Position numbers and translations under genes: made by a program. Shown one piece after another: positions 10,240 through 22,979 of a stretch of DNA of 64,000 nt. The notes beneath the pieces were generated by a model that worked only from the letters and a program-made list of their open reading frames with translations, was not told the DNA's origin and made no database searches. This stretch comes from Cristatella mucedo (lineage: Eukaryota; Bryozoa; Phylactolaemata; Cristatellidae): NCBI GenBank assembly GCA_009760855.2, contig WPIO01000021.1:1-64000 (forward strand). Direction: 5' to 3'. Position 1 is the first letter of the stretch. Each line of letters starts with the position of its first letter.

Positions 10240-12365
10240 CGTCGCTGCTTCAGTTTTTCTGTGACCATGCAATGCACTTAACTGGATAAGAGACGAGGCT
10301 TTGACTATGCTTATTTCAAGCGAGACGATACGACTGATAGTTACATATAGTTTGTTAGATTGATAGATAGTATATGCGTTTTTTTAACTTGTGAAGCATT
10401 TAACGACCTCAGTAATGGGACCTAGACTAAACTTATTTTAGTCGATAGGATCCAAATGTTAGCAACAATAAAAGTAAGACGACAGCTATAGGGATCGCTA
10501 TGTTCAAAAGTATCTTACATCAGCTATCTCTGCCTATCTTCTGAAGCGCCGTTATAATTTCCTTGGAGTCCAGTTTCCTGTAGCTATAACATTTAGTCAA
10601 TAGTAAATTTTGGCGACTTCACTATCAACACAGCACATCTTTAATAATGTCAGACCCCATTGAATGTCTTCAATGGAATTTGCACGGAAATTAAGTGATT
10701 CGCCTAAGAAACCAGGCTTAGAAGGTAGGACGAATAGGTAAAACCTGTGCTATAATCTAGGCTATATTATAGTTCCTAAATGTAAATAAAAATTCAATGG
10801 AGGGGTTCTGAGTAACTTTATAGATTACGCAATCTTTCCAGCCAAAGAGTGGAATTACGATCGCAAGCAGGTCCTCTAGTGACTGTACTTCATGTTATTC
10901 AGCCGACTTCAACACGAGCGAGAATTAACAAAGGTGCCACCACACTTTCTCTGGTGAGGCTCAGGAAGAGTCATGTAACCGTGCCGTGCAAATAGATGCT
11001 GCTAGCTTAATGCATTCTGCCAGGCAGCCATATCACGCTAGCGGCATAGTAGCGGCTATAATTTTTCTTGGGAACCAGTCTGACAACTTACAAGTTAAAT
11101 TCAAGAAGCTTGCTTCAGTGGTCGTCATGTCTAACGGAAATTCATGCAAAGTGTTCATGCAATATCTTACTGACTTGGAGAGCTTGCATAGTCAGCTTTT
11201 GGTTATTTCTTTTATCAGGCTTTCTTTGGACTTGTTCAAAAGGTAAATTGCTGGCTGAATTGCATTAAGTTAAACACGAACCTGTAGATAGTTCGACCAA
11301 ATAAAACTCGGTAGGATTTCATGCTGCTCTGTAAACTTAGCAGCCATGTGTCGCTTTTAAAATCAGTAATTAAATAGTACTTATTTTAGAAGGTGCCTAG
11401 AATTATTTAAACAATCACAAAGCAAAAGTTTGAAACTGTTACATGTACAGACATCCATTAGGCGTATATCCGTATATTGCACAGTTTAGCTATACATCGC
11501 AGCAAGCAAAGTGCTGCGTTGAAATAAGCAAGCCAGTCATGCAAAGTCATCTGATTAACTTCAAATATCTTTCCTTGCACTAATTGCTAATAGATATTGA
11601 ACCTGAGTATTATTACGATTAGCGGGCACAGTAAAGGTTTAAGTAAAGTAACTAAGTAAATACTGCAACAAAGAAGCTCAAATTCGTCCGCTGAAGAGCT
11701 GCAGTATAATATCTGGCGAGCGATCGTAAAGAATGTTTCGGTATACGAAATGAAAATTATTTGTCTGCCCTTAGAGAAAAAATATATCCACCCACAAAGT
11801 GATTTTCATCAAGACCAACCATTACCACGAGCAATAGACAATCACAGGAATGAGGGTAGAGAAGCGTGCATAAGCCTTATTGGGGGAAATAGAGCCGCCT
11901 GATAGCTGGGCCCTTGGATGAAAACGCTCATTTATGAGTGCAAAGGCAAACAGTCAAAGTACACGATAAAAAAGAAAACAGAAATCTCTTGATAATATGG
12001 TGAAGTAAAAGTGGCTTTAAACTTTCAGCTAACAAAATGTTTAACATCCTAAAACTCTTCAATGAGATACACGTCAAATCGATTACTGCAAAATGCATTC
12101 CAGAATAGCACGTTATGTCTGTCCAAGGCTCAAAATATTACGTGCATGGCAATACATGAATATTTTGCGATGTCACTATGGCCCACGTCCGTATTTAGAG
12201 CAATTTTGGTACATTTCTGGCCGACACTATAGCATGGCGTGCACCAATTTGTCATATTGGCTGCCCGATGTTTATCTTATACAAACTATTTCTTAGAATC
12301 TGCAACTCTATCTCTCAGCCTCCCGCTCAAATGCAGACAAGTAATTCCTCCTGGTGGCTTCATCG
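10240..12365. other. Unassigned intergenic sequence
   Basis: The first part is the far upstream flank of gene 1. I recognise no repeat or gene in the rest. Overlapping frames near 10986-11268 (plus) carry no motif and are in two frames at once, typical of chance. Confidence 0.4.
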
Positions 12366-12676
12366 GGCCATACTGACCACATTTAAAAGGAACCTAAAAA
12401 CACACCTATTTAGGACAGCATTTAGTGGGTCCCTGTGATTCGTCCTTGATGTGCTTATGCGTGCTGACACTGTGCATGCTGCCACTAACCACATTTGCAT
12501 GCTGACCCTGTGCATGTCACCCCTAACCATATTATTCATTTCGTTTGTTTTTCAAGCATTATTTTACTTACCATTCAATTGCATTTCACTTTACAGCAAA
12601 TGTAAAGCGCCTAGAGAAAGATTAAGTTCTCTGAGGGCGCTTTATCAAGTGAATTATTATTATTATTATTATTATT
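12366..12676 (+). mobile_element. LINE 3' end (5'-truncated copy)
   Basis: It starts within the last codons of ORF2 ('CTGACCACATTTAAAAGG', 'CCTATTTAGGACAGC', stop TGA after GGGTCCCTG). It runs through the 3' UTR with 'GCATGCTGACCCTGTGCATG' and the intact terminal hairpin AAAGCGCC...GGGCGCTTT, ending in (ATT)8. The pristine hairpin and long tail indicate a fairly young insertion. Confidence 0.85.
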
Positions 12677-13615
12677 ATACTGAGCAAAGCCGCCGCCAAC
12701 TGCGAGACTTCTGTCTTATCCCTACCAGTTTGAACTGAGTAGGACCACAAAGTGATTCGGCTTTCTTTCTACCAACGACACTAGAGACGAAGCAGATGCA
12801 GCTTGGCGTACAATTGTATTTCAAAGCTTATGAATGCACGCAGGAAAGTCGCCCTAAGTTTTCTCGAGCATTTTAGGGAAACCAGAAGCCGAGGCTTTAA
12901 GCTCAGCGTGCAGTGCAGTGGAGCGGCTAGCAAGGATTGTAGGCTCAAAAACTAAAGCGCGAGTCAGAGACAACCGTAACTTGCCAGATGTGGACCTTGA
13001 GATCAGCACCCATGACCAATTTTTAAAGCTCAGTCGGGCGGCAGATTGCCAGCCTTCTTTCTGCGTTTTTGATCACGAGATCGCTTTTCGGCCAAGTTTT
13101 ATTCATGGAATTTAGTACGTTAAGTCACATGCAATATGATCTGAAAACCCACTGAGACACTGCCAAGAAACTCCATGGTTTGTTCTTCAATTAACCTCTC
13201 ACGGCGAGATAAAAGATTCTTTTTGAATTCTACTGGAAAGTCCTACTTAAAGCAATATATCAAGTTCATTCTTCGCTTTTTATTAGTTTGCATTCATCTA
13301 GCCGTTACAAAATGCGGTAGTCCTGACAGTCATGTTTCCGTATAGCTGCATCTTAAGCCACTTTGTTATTATAATCTCCTCTTATTTCAATAAAGAATAG
13401 TGAAGCTCGGAACCAATCACGGTATCTCTATGCTGAACTAAAGAACTGTCATTTCATATTAAATTGTGGTTTATTTTACTGTCTGGGTCTTACTATATTA
13501 GATTCATTTAAAGTCAGTATAAATCCAGCAACAGTGCTGTTGAGATATACTTAATTAATATTTTCAAGAAGGAAGGGATATACAAGCTACCGGTTGGACT
13601 GAAACAGTTATTTAT
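12677..13615. other. Unassigned sequence between two LINE tails
   Basis: No repeat recognised. The 65-codon frame at 12918-13115 (plus) is a plain open stretch with no start, splice or motif support. Confidence 0.4.
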
Positions 13616-13719
13616 GCAATTGCATTTCACTTTACAGCAAATGTAAAGCGCCTAGAGAGAGATTAAGTTCTCTGAGGGCGCTTTATCAAGTGAATTATTA
13701 TTATTATTATTATTATTAT
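13616..13719 (+). mobile_element. Very short LINE 3' end
   Basis: Only the last 104 bp of the LINE: 'CATTTCACTTTACAGCAAAT', the complete terminal hairpin with its inner TAGAGAGA/TTCTCTGA stem, and an (ATT) tail. It is almost identical to the end of the 12366 copy, so it is a recent, extremely 5'-truncated insertion. Confidence 0.85.
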
Positions 13720-14584
13720 GCGAAATCCGGCAGCTAAAGCACTTATTCAATCCCAAGGTTTCAGTAGCTAAGCAAGGTGTGCAAAAAGGCATAGGTTTCA
13801 TCCTAGAATGGGAAAAACTGTGCCTACAACCGATATACACCCCGACCTTTACAGAGGGTGAAAGTATTTCCTAGTTTCAATCTTCAAAAAATAACGGAGT
13901 TATTGTCAAATAATATAAAGGTGAGATATAACCTTTCGTTGCCTGCAGGTCTTGCCCCTTCTAAATAAAAATCCTTACTCCGCCTCCACCCCATGGTGAT
14001 TTCAATATTGCTACTGAGTTGAAGGAACACAACAGGATTGGATATAATTGCTGATTCTTTTCTGGGCATTTATTTTGACTTCAAACCTTAATCCTGACTG
14101 TTTGTTACGGGAATTCATCAGAAGTTGTACTTGTCATGTCCAGTGTCTTTATTCAACAAACCTCAATATCTAAGAGGAGGTATTCGTCAGTCATAATTTT
14201 GGCCAAAATCCTTGACAATGCTTCACCGGTAATTATCATTAGCAACATAGGCACAGTTTCATAACGATGTGTGAATACCTCAGTGAGATCAAGGCAAGTC
14301 TCCATGAGGAGACCAACTGATGGAACAAACTAATTCAACACAAGCTCTGCTTGACTGGTGGCCAACCACCTTTAGCACCCGGAGCACCATTTTTTATTTC
14401 AACCAATGAGCCAGACTGAATACCGAATTCTAGAAATATATAAATAAAACCTTCATGCTATTGAAATCAACTACTCAAGCGAGAACTGTGAACCATTTGC
14501 CTTAAATTAATTTTATATTCAATCGCCAAGCATAATTTAGGCTCTCATTTCAAGGCTAATTAGACACAACTATACTAAAGCTTT
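13720..14584. other. Unassigned intergenic sequence
   Basis: No gene or repeat recognised. The open frame at 13884-14069 (minus) has no supporting feature. Confidence 0.4.
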
Positions 14585-15020
14585 GGATCCTCACTGCCTT
14601 TCAGGACCAGTAACTTTCTGAACGCCGTCATGAATTACCAACAGTCACTCTAGGTAACAGCAACCACGGTCAGATTGAATGAGGACAAGACCAACTTATT
14701 AGTTAGCTATCGGCAAACCTTGAGTGACTCCGAAATTAAAAAATCTATAACCTAAAATGGGCTCTGCAAGCTTATTTCTTCCTGCATGCGCGAGAAATCT
14801 CGTTTTCCTTATCCAGAGTGGCCAGTATTCGCACGTCAGTATCAGCTGCTCAGGCAAGTCTGCCTACTTTCACCCGCACAGCAGTAAAGCTATTGAGGCC
14901 TGAAGACACATATATACCGTATTTAAGTTGATTCGTGCTATTTTGACGTCCGGTCTCAACTTCTGTCAGTCGCTATTTTCACTTCTTCCCGCCGATACAT
15001 TCCACCTGCTATAGTTAGGG
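14585..15020 (+). mobile_element. Diverged LINE RT fragment (second subfamily)
   Basis: It shares 'ATGGGCTCTGCAAGCTTATT', 'GCGAGAAATCTCG', 'TATCAGCTGCTCAGGCAAGT', 'TGCCTACTTTCACC' and 'GATTCGTGCTATTTTGACGT' with the copy at 63.2-63.6 kb. In the intact LINE these correspond to the region after the YADD motif (K-I-G-S-A-S-I, 'HISS', 'F-V-T-S-R-L-D'). It is heavily mutated and has no open frame. Confidence 0.55.
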
Positions 15021-15224
15021 CTAAACTACGCTGACGACACCGTCTCTCTTGGGCGTATACATAGCAGCGGTACTTCACTTCTCGCCGATCTCGAATAGGT
15101 TCCAATCTGGAAAATAATTGACTTCCAATTTTTACCACTCATTCTTAGCTCTCCCTTCAATCTAACTATAACAACTAGTCACGAAAAAGACTCGGCATTA
15201 TACCATTTACTCTTATAATTATAG

Positions 15225-18200
15225 TGCTTTTAATAATAATACACTTGATAAAGCGCCCTCAGAGATCTCAATCTCTTTCAAAGCGCTTTAAATTTGCTGC
15301 AAAGGAAACACAATCGAATGGCGAGTAGTCTCACGCTTGATAAAAACATGAATTATATGGATAGGAGTGACATGCACAGGGTCAGCATGCCAGTCTGGTG
15401 AGTGGCCGAATCACGGGGACCAACTACATACTGTTATAAATAGATGCTTTTTTAAGTTCTTTGTAAATGTGGTCAAGTCAGGGGATGTCGTGACGCAGAT
15501 AGGGAGTGAGTTCCAGGCTTTGGGAGCATATGAACTGAAAGCACGGTCTCCGAAGGATTTGAGGTTTGTATGAGGTATTGGTAAGCAGTGATACGATGCT
15601 TGTCCTGGAGCGGAGTAGATCTGATATGTAGGCTGGAGCAAAAGAATAAAGCGACCTAAAGGTGAGCGACAAAACCTTGAAGTCAGTTCGTTGCTTGGCT
15701 GGTGGCCATTGCATGTCGGCGAGAAGTTGAGTGATGTGGCAACTGCGATGCTCACAACAGACAGGTCTAGCTGCAGACTTTTGCACCAGCTGTAATCGCC
15801 TGACTGCACATGCCGGTAGTTTAGCAAGCAGTAAACTATACAAGTCAAGACGGGATGTCACAAATGTATGGACCACCTTAGATGTGGTATCCCTATCTAA
15901 TTAAGTCCGAGTTTTAGCAATGCTATGTAGCTGAAAGTAGGCAGAGTTGATTGTGAAGCTGATGTGGTCGTCTAACGATAGGTCACTTTGAAACATGACA
16001 CCCAGATTGTGTTCAGATTCAGCAATAGATATGCTGGCAGAGCCGATTTTGAGCGTTAGCTTTTCCAATTTTGTAATCACAATTGTTTTTCCATAACTAG
16101 TAAGTTAGCTTTATCATCAATTAGTTTTAGAAAATTTGCCGCCATCCATGTGCGGATGTCATCAATACATGCAGCAAGGATTTTGAGAGAATTCGACGTG
16201 GTCGAAGGCAGGTAGGGATCAAAACATAGGTACAACTGAGTGTCATCAGCATCAAAGTGAAAGCCTAGATTGGGCTTGGCAATCACGTGGACAAGAGGTA
16301 GAGTATAAACCGTGAAATAAACAGGACCAAGCATGGAGCCCTGAGGTACCGTCTATTTTCCAGAGGTACCTCGGATGATCTTTGTTCATTCACATCAATA
16401 CTCTGGAGTCTCTTACTGAGATAGGACGTGAACCATTGAAGATCACTGCCAGTAATGCCTACGCGAGATTAGAAGCGCTCAAGAAGAACTTAGTTATCGA
16501 TAGTATCAAAACTGCCGAAAGATTTAGCACAAAAAAGCAGAGAAACTCTCCCCTTGTCTGAATTCCTAAGTAGGTCATTGTACACCCGAAGCAATTCTGA
16601 CTCTGAGGTGTGATTAACTCTAAAGCCAGACAGGAACTTACTAGCAAGGTTTAAAGTTTCAATATATGAGTTCAGCTGTTCTGCCATGACTCGTTCCAGT
16701 GTCTTTGGTAGGAATGGTGGAAAGGAGACTGGGCGGTAGTGGCTCTAGCTCTCTTTTTTTGGTGTCGCTTTCTTAAGTAGTGGCTTGACTACAGCTTTTT
16801 TGAAAGGTGCTGGGACATGACCTGAGGCTAAGGACAGACATAGTAATGATGTTAGTAATGCATGGCAGCAGCAGATCAATGCATCGTAGGAGCATGGCAG
16901 TGGGAATAGCGTCCAAAGAACTTCCTGTCTTCTTTGATTGAGATATGACCTTCAGGAAGAGATCACTAGTGATCTGCTTGAATGTAGGCATTGAAGTGCA
17001 GCCAGGAATCGAAGGACAGAATTTAAGGGGGCCGCTGCCATCGCAAGGATGGACTACCTCCTCTTGTCTGTCTTCTGGAGATAGAACCTAGTGGAGCGAT
17101 CAGGTAGGTCATCACATAAATCATCCGGTATGGAGCTAACCTGGGATTGGTTGAGGAAGTGGTTGATCGTCGACATCAGCACTATTGGATTGTGCATCTG
17201 TGATTCAACTATTTTTTTTATAGAAGCTAGACTTGGTTTTTGCTAGGATCGATTGTTACGACCTACAGTAGTCCTCGTATGCCTGTCGATGGACAGCCAG
17301 TCCTGATCTTTTGTATGCTTTTTCAAGCTTGAGCTTAGTAGACCTAGCTATTTTAATTTGCGAGCTCAACCATAGGCCGTGTGGGCGATAGCACACAGTG
17401 TGCTTAGAGGTGCAAAATCGTCGAGCGTGTCAGCTAGTGTCGTGCTGTAGCTATCTACCAATGATAACAGATCGGAAGGTTGACTAAGCAGCAGAGGTGA
17501 GGCAGATATTCTCGCTCGGACAGCATCGGTATCAAGGGTGTTGAGGTTTCGCGATTCACAGGTGATTTTAGATGAGAAGGAGAAGGGCACACGTCGTAGA
17601 CTGAACGAGATGTGCATATGGTCAGATAGGCGGGATTTCGTAATAATCTGTTATGGCAAAGTGCTGTTGTATGAGGAAATGTATTCGAGTGTGTGACCCT
17701 TGGTTGTAGTAGGGCCATGCACATTAGCCACAAGAGACAACGAGTAAGTCAATGCACAAAATTCAGTGCTGAAGTCGTCGGATAGGTTATCAAAGTGAAT
17801 TTTCAAATCACCCATAACGAGGAAGGATCAATTTCTTGCACACAGAATCGTAATAAGATCAGAGAGATCTGAGATAAAGAAGAATTTGGTACCTGGTGGG
17901 CGATAGACTACTGCAGCCACCGGTAGCATGTTTTCGGATGAAACTTGACAATCGAGTCAAAGACTGCTTTGAGGGTACTGCATATTGCTTGAACTTATGA
18001 TGGCACACTAGGTAAATGGTTTGCTTTTCATGACTTCGGTCACTTGGCAGTGGATTCAAATCCTGTGGTGGGCAATCCTTTATTGATGCTGCAAGCGGTG
18101 GTGATAGCCGTAAAGGCTCTTCTGCCACTATACAAAAGGATATTTAATCAGTTAGTATTTATTTATTATTTCAGTTGAATTTTGAGGGCGCGATACTAGC

Positions 18201-18590
18201 AACTCGACTTCCAGTTTTGATTGATCTAGGGGTCTGAAATAATCAGACATCAGTCGCTCAAGCAACTTTAATTGTCGCGAAGTTTACCGATTTTAGCCAA
18301 GTTTCAGTGAAGGCAAGCAGTTCGAGAACATTTTCAGAAATAAGGTCACTTATTACTGAAGATTTATTGCCCATTGACCGAGGATTCCAAAAGCAAGCAG
18401 TAAGTTGGGCAGCCAGAGTTTTAACAGTCCTTATGACGACTAAGTTAGAGAGATTCGCAGTGATGCATGTGGGGAGCTTGCTGTGCGGTTCGCGACAATG
18501 CTAGGAATGCCAAACGAGCTGGTTCTTAGCTCGCAGTTCCGGCCAAACGAGCAGCGTCTAAGCTCCAACTCAAATCTACCTAAAACATTT
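15225..18590 (-). mobile_element. Most complete LINE copy: endonuclease, linker, RT and 3' end
   Basis: Read on the reverse strand. Near 18.4 kb an AP-endonuclease N-terminus is visible ('WNPRSMGNKSSVISDL', 'LLAFTETWL'). At 17.9 kb comes 'VVYRPPGTKFF'; near 17.8 kb a 'GDLKIHFDNLSDD' stretch; near 17.6 kb 'SDHMHISFS'. The linker (DDFAPL) follows at 17.4 kb, then the RT N-terminus near 16.7 kb, the catalytic region near 16.25 kb as '[12 protein letters not shown]' (FDADD where intact copies have FYADD), the RT C-terminus at 15.5-15.9 kb, and the hairpin and AAT-rich tail at 15.23-15.30 kb. Many stops and frameshifts make it dead. A SINE (17998-18165) splits the endonuclease. This copy gives the domain order for all shorter fragments. 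CR1/L2 group is inferred from RT motifs and the 3' hairpin with trinucleotide tail. Confidence 0.8.
17998..18165 (+). mobile_element. tRNA-like SINE, copy 3, nested in the LINE endonuclease
   Basis: It begins 'TGATGGCACACTAGGTAAAT' (A-box-like), has 'GTGGATTCAAATCC' (B-box-like), then the SINE body 'GGTGGTGATAGCCGTAAAGG' and 'CCACTATACAAAAGGATATT'. LINE endonuclease coding sequence is present on both sides on the other strand, so the SINE inserted after the LINE. Confidence 0.7.
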
Positions 18591-18591
18591 T

Positions 18592-18858
18592 GGAGACAGT
18601 GCCCTTGGTTCGTCTACTCCCAAAGCCTGGAATTCACTCCAGATTTCCCCTGATATACGGAATCTAAAAAAGGTAATTTTTCTCACGCATTTACTGAGTC
18701 CTTATGAATGACCACGCGTCTTTATGCTAGCTGACATGGCGAAAGTCACACTCACCATATGGACATTTTTGTATTGCAATATACCTAAAATGCCAAGAAG
18801 TAAGTAAACTCAGTTCTCTCAGGGTTATACAACAATGTAATATTATTGTTATTATTAC
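18592..18858 (+). mobile_element. LINE 3' end, diverged second subfamily
   Basis: 'TTTGGAGACAGTGCCCTTGG' and 'CTACTCCCAAAGCCTGGAAT' encode the G-D-x-A-F-x-S-Y-A-P-K-A-W-N segment near the end of ORF2. The 3' UTR differs from the main family ('GACATGGCGAAAGTCACACT'). It ends 'CTCAGTTCTCTCAGGG', then a TTATTGTTATTATT tail. The copy at the right window edge has the same UTR type. Confidence 0.65.
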
Positions 18859-19014
18859 AATTATTTATTAGTCCGAAGCGTAAGTGGGCCATACTAGCAC
18901 TGTTTTTGTTCACAGTACTGAAACCAGGTTGTCTCATCTACCATTTTTGCATTTGCACCAACATTTGGTCATTTATCTCCTAATACTATGCTTGGCAAGA
19001 CTAGATACTCACTT

Positions 19015-19259
<245 letters not shown>

Positions 19260-19847
19260 TGCTGGATGCGTAGAAGACTCCTTCACGGCTTTGTAAAATT
19301 CTTAAGAATTTACTTTTTTCTATAACATTAGCAGGTACATATAAAGCTCCTTTTTATTTGGATGGTTATCTCCTTCAGTCGTTCTGGAAGGTATGTCATA
19401 TTTTTCAGGCTTATGCAGTCGAGTCTGCGCTCGACATATCGGGGATGTTCTCTGCCATTGCCTATATTTCAACAGATGAAAACTAAAGTGTTAAATAGCA
19501 AGTGTATTCATACGAAGAATTACAGTCATGGTCTAAAAATACTAGGTGATATGTATCAAATTTCTTCTCCGGGAGTGCTCGCTGAATCTTTTATGGACAT
19601 ACCACCTTCCTGAATACTGGTATGCTGGCGAATCCTCTTATTCGTAAGATACTGTGGGCTATAAAACCATTATAAGCCAGTTGCCAAGTTTAAAATATTG
19701 TTTTTCTTATTGATGGATGCAGGTTTACGCGGCCGGAACGACAGGGGTGAATGAATGCGCCAGCTACAGATGGCCTAAGAAAGCTTAAGTTACCTTACTG
19801 CCCGTCAATGTTACAAAACTAACTACCCGTCTGTATTCCTATTAATA

Positions 19848-19930
19848 AAAATACTTGCATATTTGTATAGCGCCATGAGAGAAATTGATCTCCCTCTCTC
19901 TCTCTTGACATTTTACAGTGCTATAACGAA
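19848..19930 (-). mobile_element. LINE 3' tail fragment
   Basis: Reverse-strand LINE terminus: AT-rich tail, then 'TGTATAGCGCCATGAGAGAA' and 'TTTTACAGTGCTATA', matching the diverged hairpin seen elsewhere. A (CT)n expansion lies in the hairpin loop. Short and old. Confidence 0.5.
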
Positions 19931-21235
19931 AGAATCACCAAATTTCTTAACGAGATTCTGTGTAAATTTGGATGATGTGTTGATTTAATAAAGTTTTACT
20001 TTTAGAGAAAAAGAGCTTCATCGGGACAGTAAATAGTTTCCGAGAGTTGATAGGCTTTTAATCAGTAAGACTAATATAAGTTAGCACTGGGCTTTATGTT
20101 GGCTTTTCACGAGATAAAGTATCTCTGGCTCAAGCCAGACTAATATGCAGTAGAATATACTTTCTGGCGACATTTCTGGCAAACACTGCACGCATCGTTC
20201 ATAAGTCTAAATTGGGCAGCCTTCTTTCCTCAATGCCAATTTAATGGAGATAGACCATATCAATTGGCAACACATGAGTACAGACAGATATATAACAAGC
20301 TGGCCTCTATTGGCTCTTTATTCGCATCTAAGAACAATATGTACATATGCGAGAAAGCTTGGTAGGTGATATGGCCGCACAAAGGGGTGCTAGCTTATTG
20401 CATGCTAAAATAGGACATGAAAGTGAAGGAATGCTGTGTTTTCTGTGGTTAGCTTGGTAGAGCATGAAGATATAAATCTTGGACCTGTGTGACGTAAATG
20501 AAACATATTAACAGTTGTAACTGATTAGGGTTCAACGTTAGGCAGCTTTACAAACATAATACTATCCTTGTGAATGATGCATTTCCATACCACCAAACGG
20601 CTAGTTCTCCAAATCAGTAGGGGTTAGAATCGTGATGCTTCTAAGAACGCGTGACCATGGCTTTGTTTGTTTGACGCTTTGCTGCACAGAGTTTGACTGA
20701 GTACTTTGAAACACACTTATTTGTAGGTTTGTAGAGCTGCAGCATGCAGAATCCACGATTATGTCACAAAAATCGCAACAATCTACAGCAGAAACCTTTT
20801 TTAGTGCTGAAGAGCAAAGCTGGAAAAAACAGTGCGAAACAAAAAATTGCAATAGTTATAAAACATAAATACTCCAGTGACGACGATGAGAGTAGCAGCT
20901 TCATAAAGCTGATGAATCGAGCAGTTTTTATTTCCCGTGACCTTTGGTAAGCCTGCGTTTGCATTCACGCAAAAAAGCGGACATTTTAAACATATAACTC
21001 AGAGGTCGGCAAAGGTTTCGGACTACTAGGCCATTACAGGAGTTCAAGAAGGCACACTAGGCCAGAAGAAACTGCGCCCACTCTACAGGCCGCCGGAGTG
21101 GGCGTGGTTAGACCAACAAACGAACAAAAATCCACAACTGACGCACAGACACGCACGGCAATTATATGCGTAGATATGTGTCAGCCCCAACTCTGCAGTA
21201 ATGAAGGGAAACCATACCGCGACAATTTAATTACT

Positions 21236-21336
21236 CAGCATTCAATCGTGCTTCTTTTGCAGCAAATGCATAGTGCTTAGAAAGAGATTAAATTCTCTCC
21301 GTATTGCTAAATCAAAAGTATTATTATTACAATTAC
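21236..21336 (+). mobile_element. LINE 3' tail nested in the hAT element
   Basis: 'CATTCAATCGTGCTTC', 'TTTTGCAGCAAATGCATAGT', 'GAAAGAGATTAAATTCTC' and a TATTATTATTAC tail match the last 100 bp of the LINE family. The hairpin outer stem is degraded. It inserted into the hAT element or was carried by it. Confidence 0.65.
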
Positions 21337-21366
21337 TAATTAGGCCAGATACAACAAGAAAACAGA

Positions 21367-21438
21367 TCCAGTCCGATCTCATGCCACCCTAGTTATTTAT
21401 GAATATGAATAACTAGGGTGGCATGAGATCGGACTGGA
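21367..21438. repeat. Perfect 31-bp inverted repeat with 10-nt spacer
   Basis: Arms 21367-21397 and 21408-21438 are exact reverse complements; the left arm begins TCCAGTCCGATCTCATGCCA. The spacer is TATGAATATG. RNA across it would fold into a 31-bp hairpin. It lies inside the hAT element. Confidence 0.97.
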
Positions 21439-22979
21439 GTGCTAGCCTTCTATAAGGCTTATCTGGCATAAAGGTAGTATTTTGACGACCTCTGAGTTAA
21501 CACTTTCTGGCGCAAATCCGTCACGGCTAAGGGATGCCACAGCTAGCCGTGTACAAAGCAAAGTCGCAATTTTAAAATCATACTTAGGAACGTTCGAAGC
21601 AAAATCAAGCCCAATTACAATTTGCTCTCAAAGCAAATCGCGGCCAAGAGACGGCTCGTACCACGAAAACTCGTTAGTTGTGATTCTCGTAAGTCAAAGT
21701 ACCTCTACAATTTAAGAGAGGAAAACTGCTACTACTCAAATAGGCAGGATCCATCAATAAATAACTGGGGGACTGCTAGGCCATACTGGAGCACTAGCTA
21801 GGCCGGATCTGTCCCAAAGGCTGGTGTTTGCCGACCACTGCTATAACTGATGCCAAATAATCATTAGAATGCTCATTCGAAGATGCTCATAGTAGACAAT
21901 CAGCCGAGGTTGAGCATCGATGCGCGTCACCTGACAATTTGTAAAAGTAACACTAGGCATCTCATATTCAGGCATTGCAAAAATCCAATTAACAATGTAG
22001 ACAATTTGATAACTTCAATAACTGTGAGCATGCAAGCAAAAAAAGCTTATTTAGCTGTCAAATTACAACGTTTGGTTATTATTACCATTGAAGCCGTTCA
22101 GAAATAGAGTCTCGCCACTCCCAGAATCGCTGATACCAGCAAAGGTCAGGAGAATTGATTGAGTTGGCAAGGTGGCAGTGCAATTCACGAGTTTAATGAT
22201 GGGGATTCGATTCTTTTTTCAAGAGTACTTAGGCAGTGAGCATTTCAATGTAATTTTGAAACAGTTCTCCCTTAGGGCCGAATTGCTGAATAAAGGTCAC
22301 TTTGTTCGAAGGCCATGTCAAAGAACAAGAAAATCCGTTTAGTTTCTGTCTCTGTAGAGGTAAATTTCCAAATATAGCTTTCGATAAAAAAAGCTTTTGA
22401 TTGCACTTCCAAGCAGCCGACAAATGCTATTGAATTTGGTATAGTGTGCAGCTAACCAATCCAGAACGAGCAAGGTAACATGAAGGCAGGCATGAGAAAT
22501 GCACATAATTATTCAGAGCCAGGACCGTAGAGTAACTCCTAAGTAACCGTTGTCAGTGATTAAGTAAATGTTATAGTCCTTGCCCTTGAAGACAAATGCG
22601 TACCCTCGATTCAGATTCTTGGCTCTAGTGGATGGATGTGCTCAGTCGAGTCAGTCAGAGCCTAGGCGACGACACTCGTTGCATTAAAAGGTGAGCTCAC
22701 ACACAGTATTAGTCAGCAGTGCGCTAAAGAAAATTAATTCTATCAACGCTTGTCAAGTATGCAATTCTGCAGGCTATCTGCATTGCCTTCCAGTGGGCTG
22801 CTTACATTAGCATTCGGCGTCACAATTGATTTTCAAAAACGCAATGTTTTACTTAATACAGCTTGTTTGGCGGACCTGCAGAAAGAGTCAAACTCTGCAC
22901 AAAAGTATTAAGTTCCAAGGCTATCAGAACCGGTTAACTCTCGATTAGTATTGATACTGCCATCGGCACGTCATTTTAT

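Larger units (their letters stand above)
21000..21840. mobile_element. Non-autonomous hAT-type DNA transposon
   Basis: The left end reads CAGAGGTCGGCAAAGGTTTC. The right end, in reverse complement, reads CAGTGGTCGGCAAACACCAG: terminal inverted repeats of about 14 bp with one mismatch, typical of hAT elements. Flanks are ATATAACT (20992-20999) and CTATAACT (21841-21848), an 8-bp target site duplication with one difference, the hAT hallmark. The paralogous site near 45.53 kb lacks the element. No transposase frame is recognisable in 841 bp. A LINE tail (21236) and a perfect palindrome (21367-21438) lie inside. Confidence 0.82.

Noticed and set aside
13684-13719. (ATT)n tracts as independent microsatellites
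   Set aside because: They consistently follow the LINE hairpin and are retrotransposon tails.
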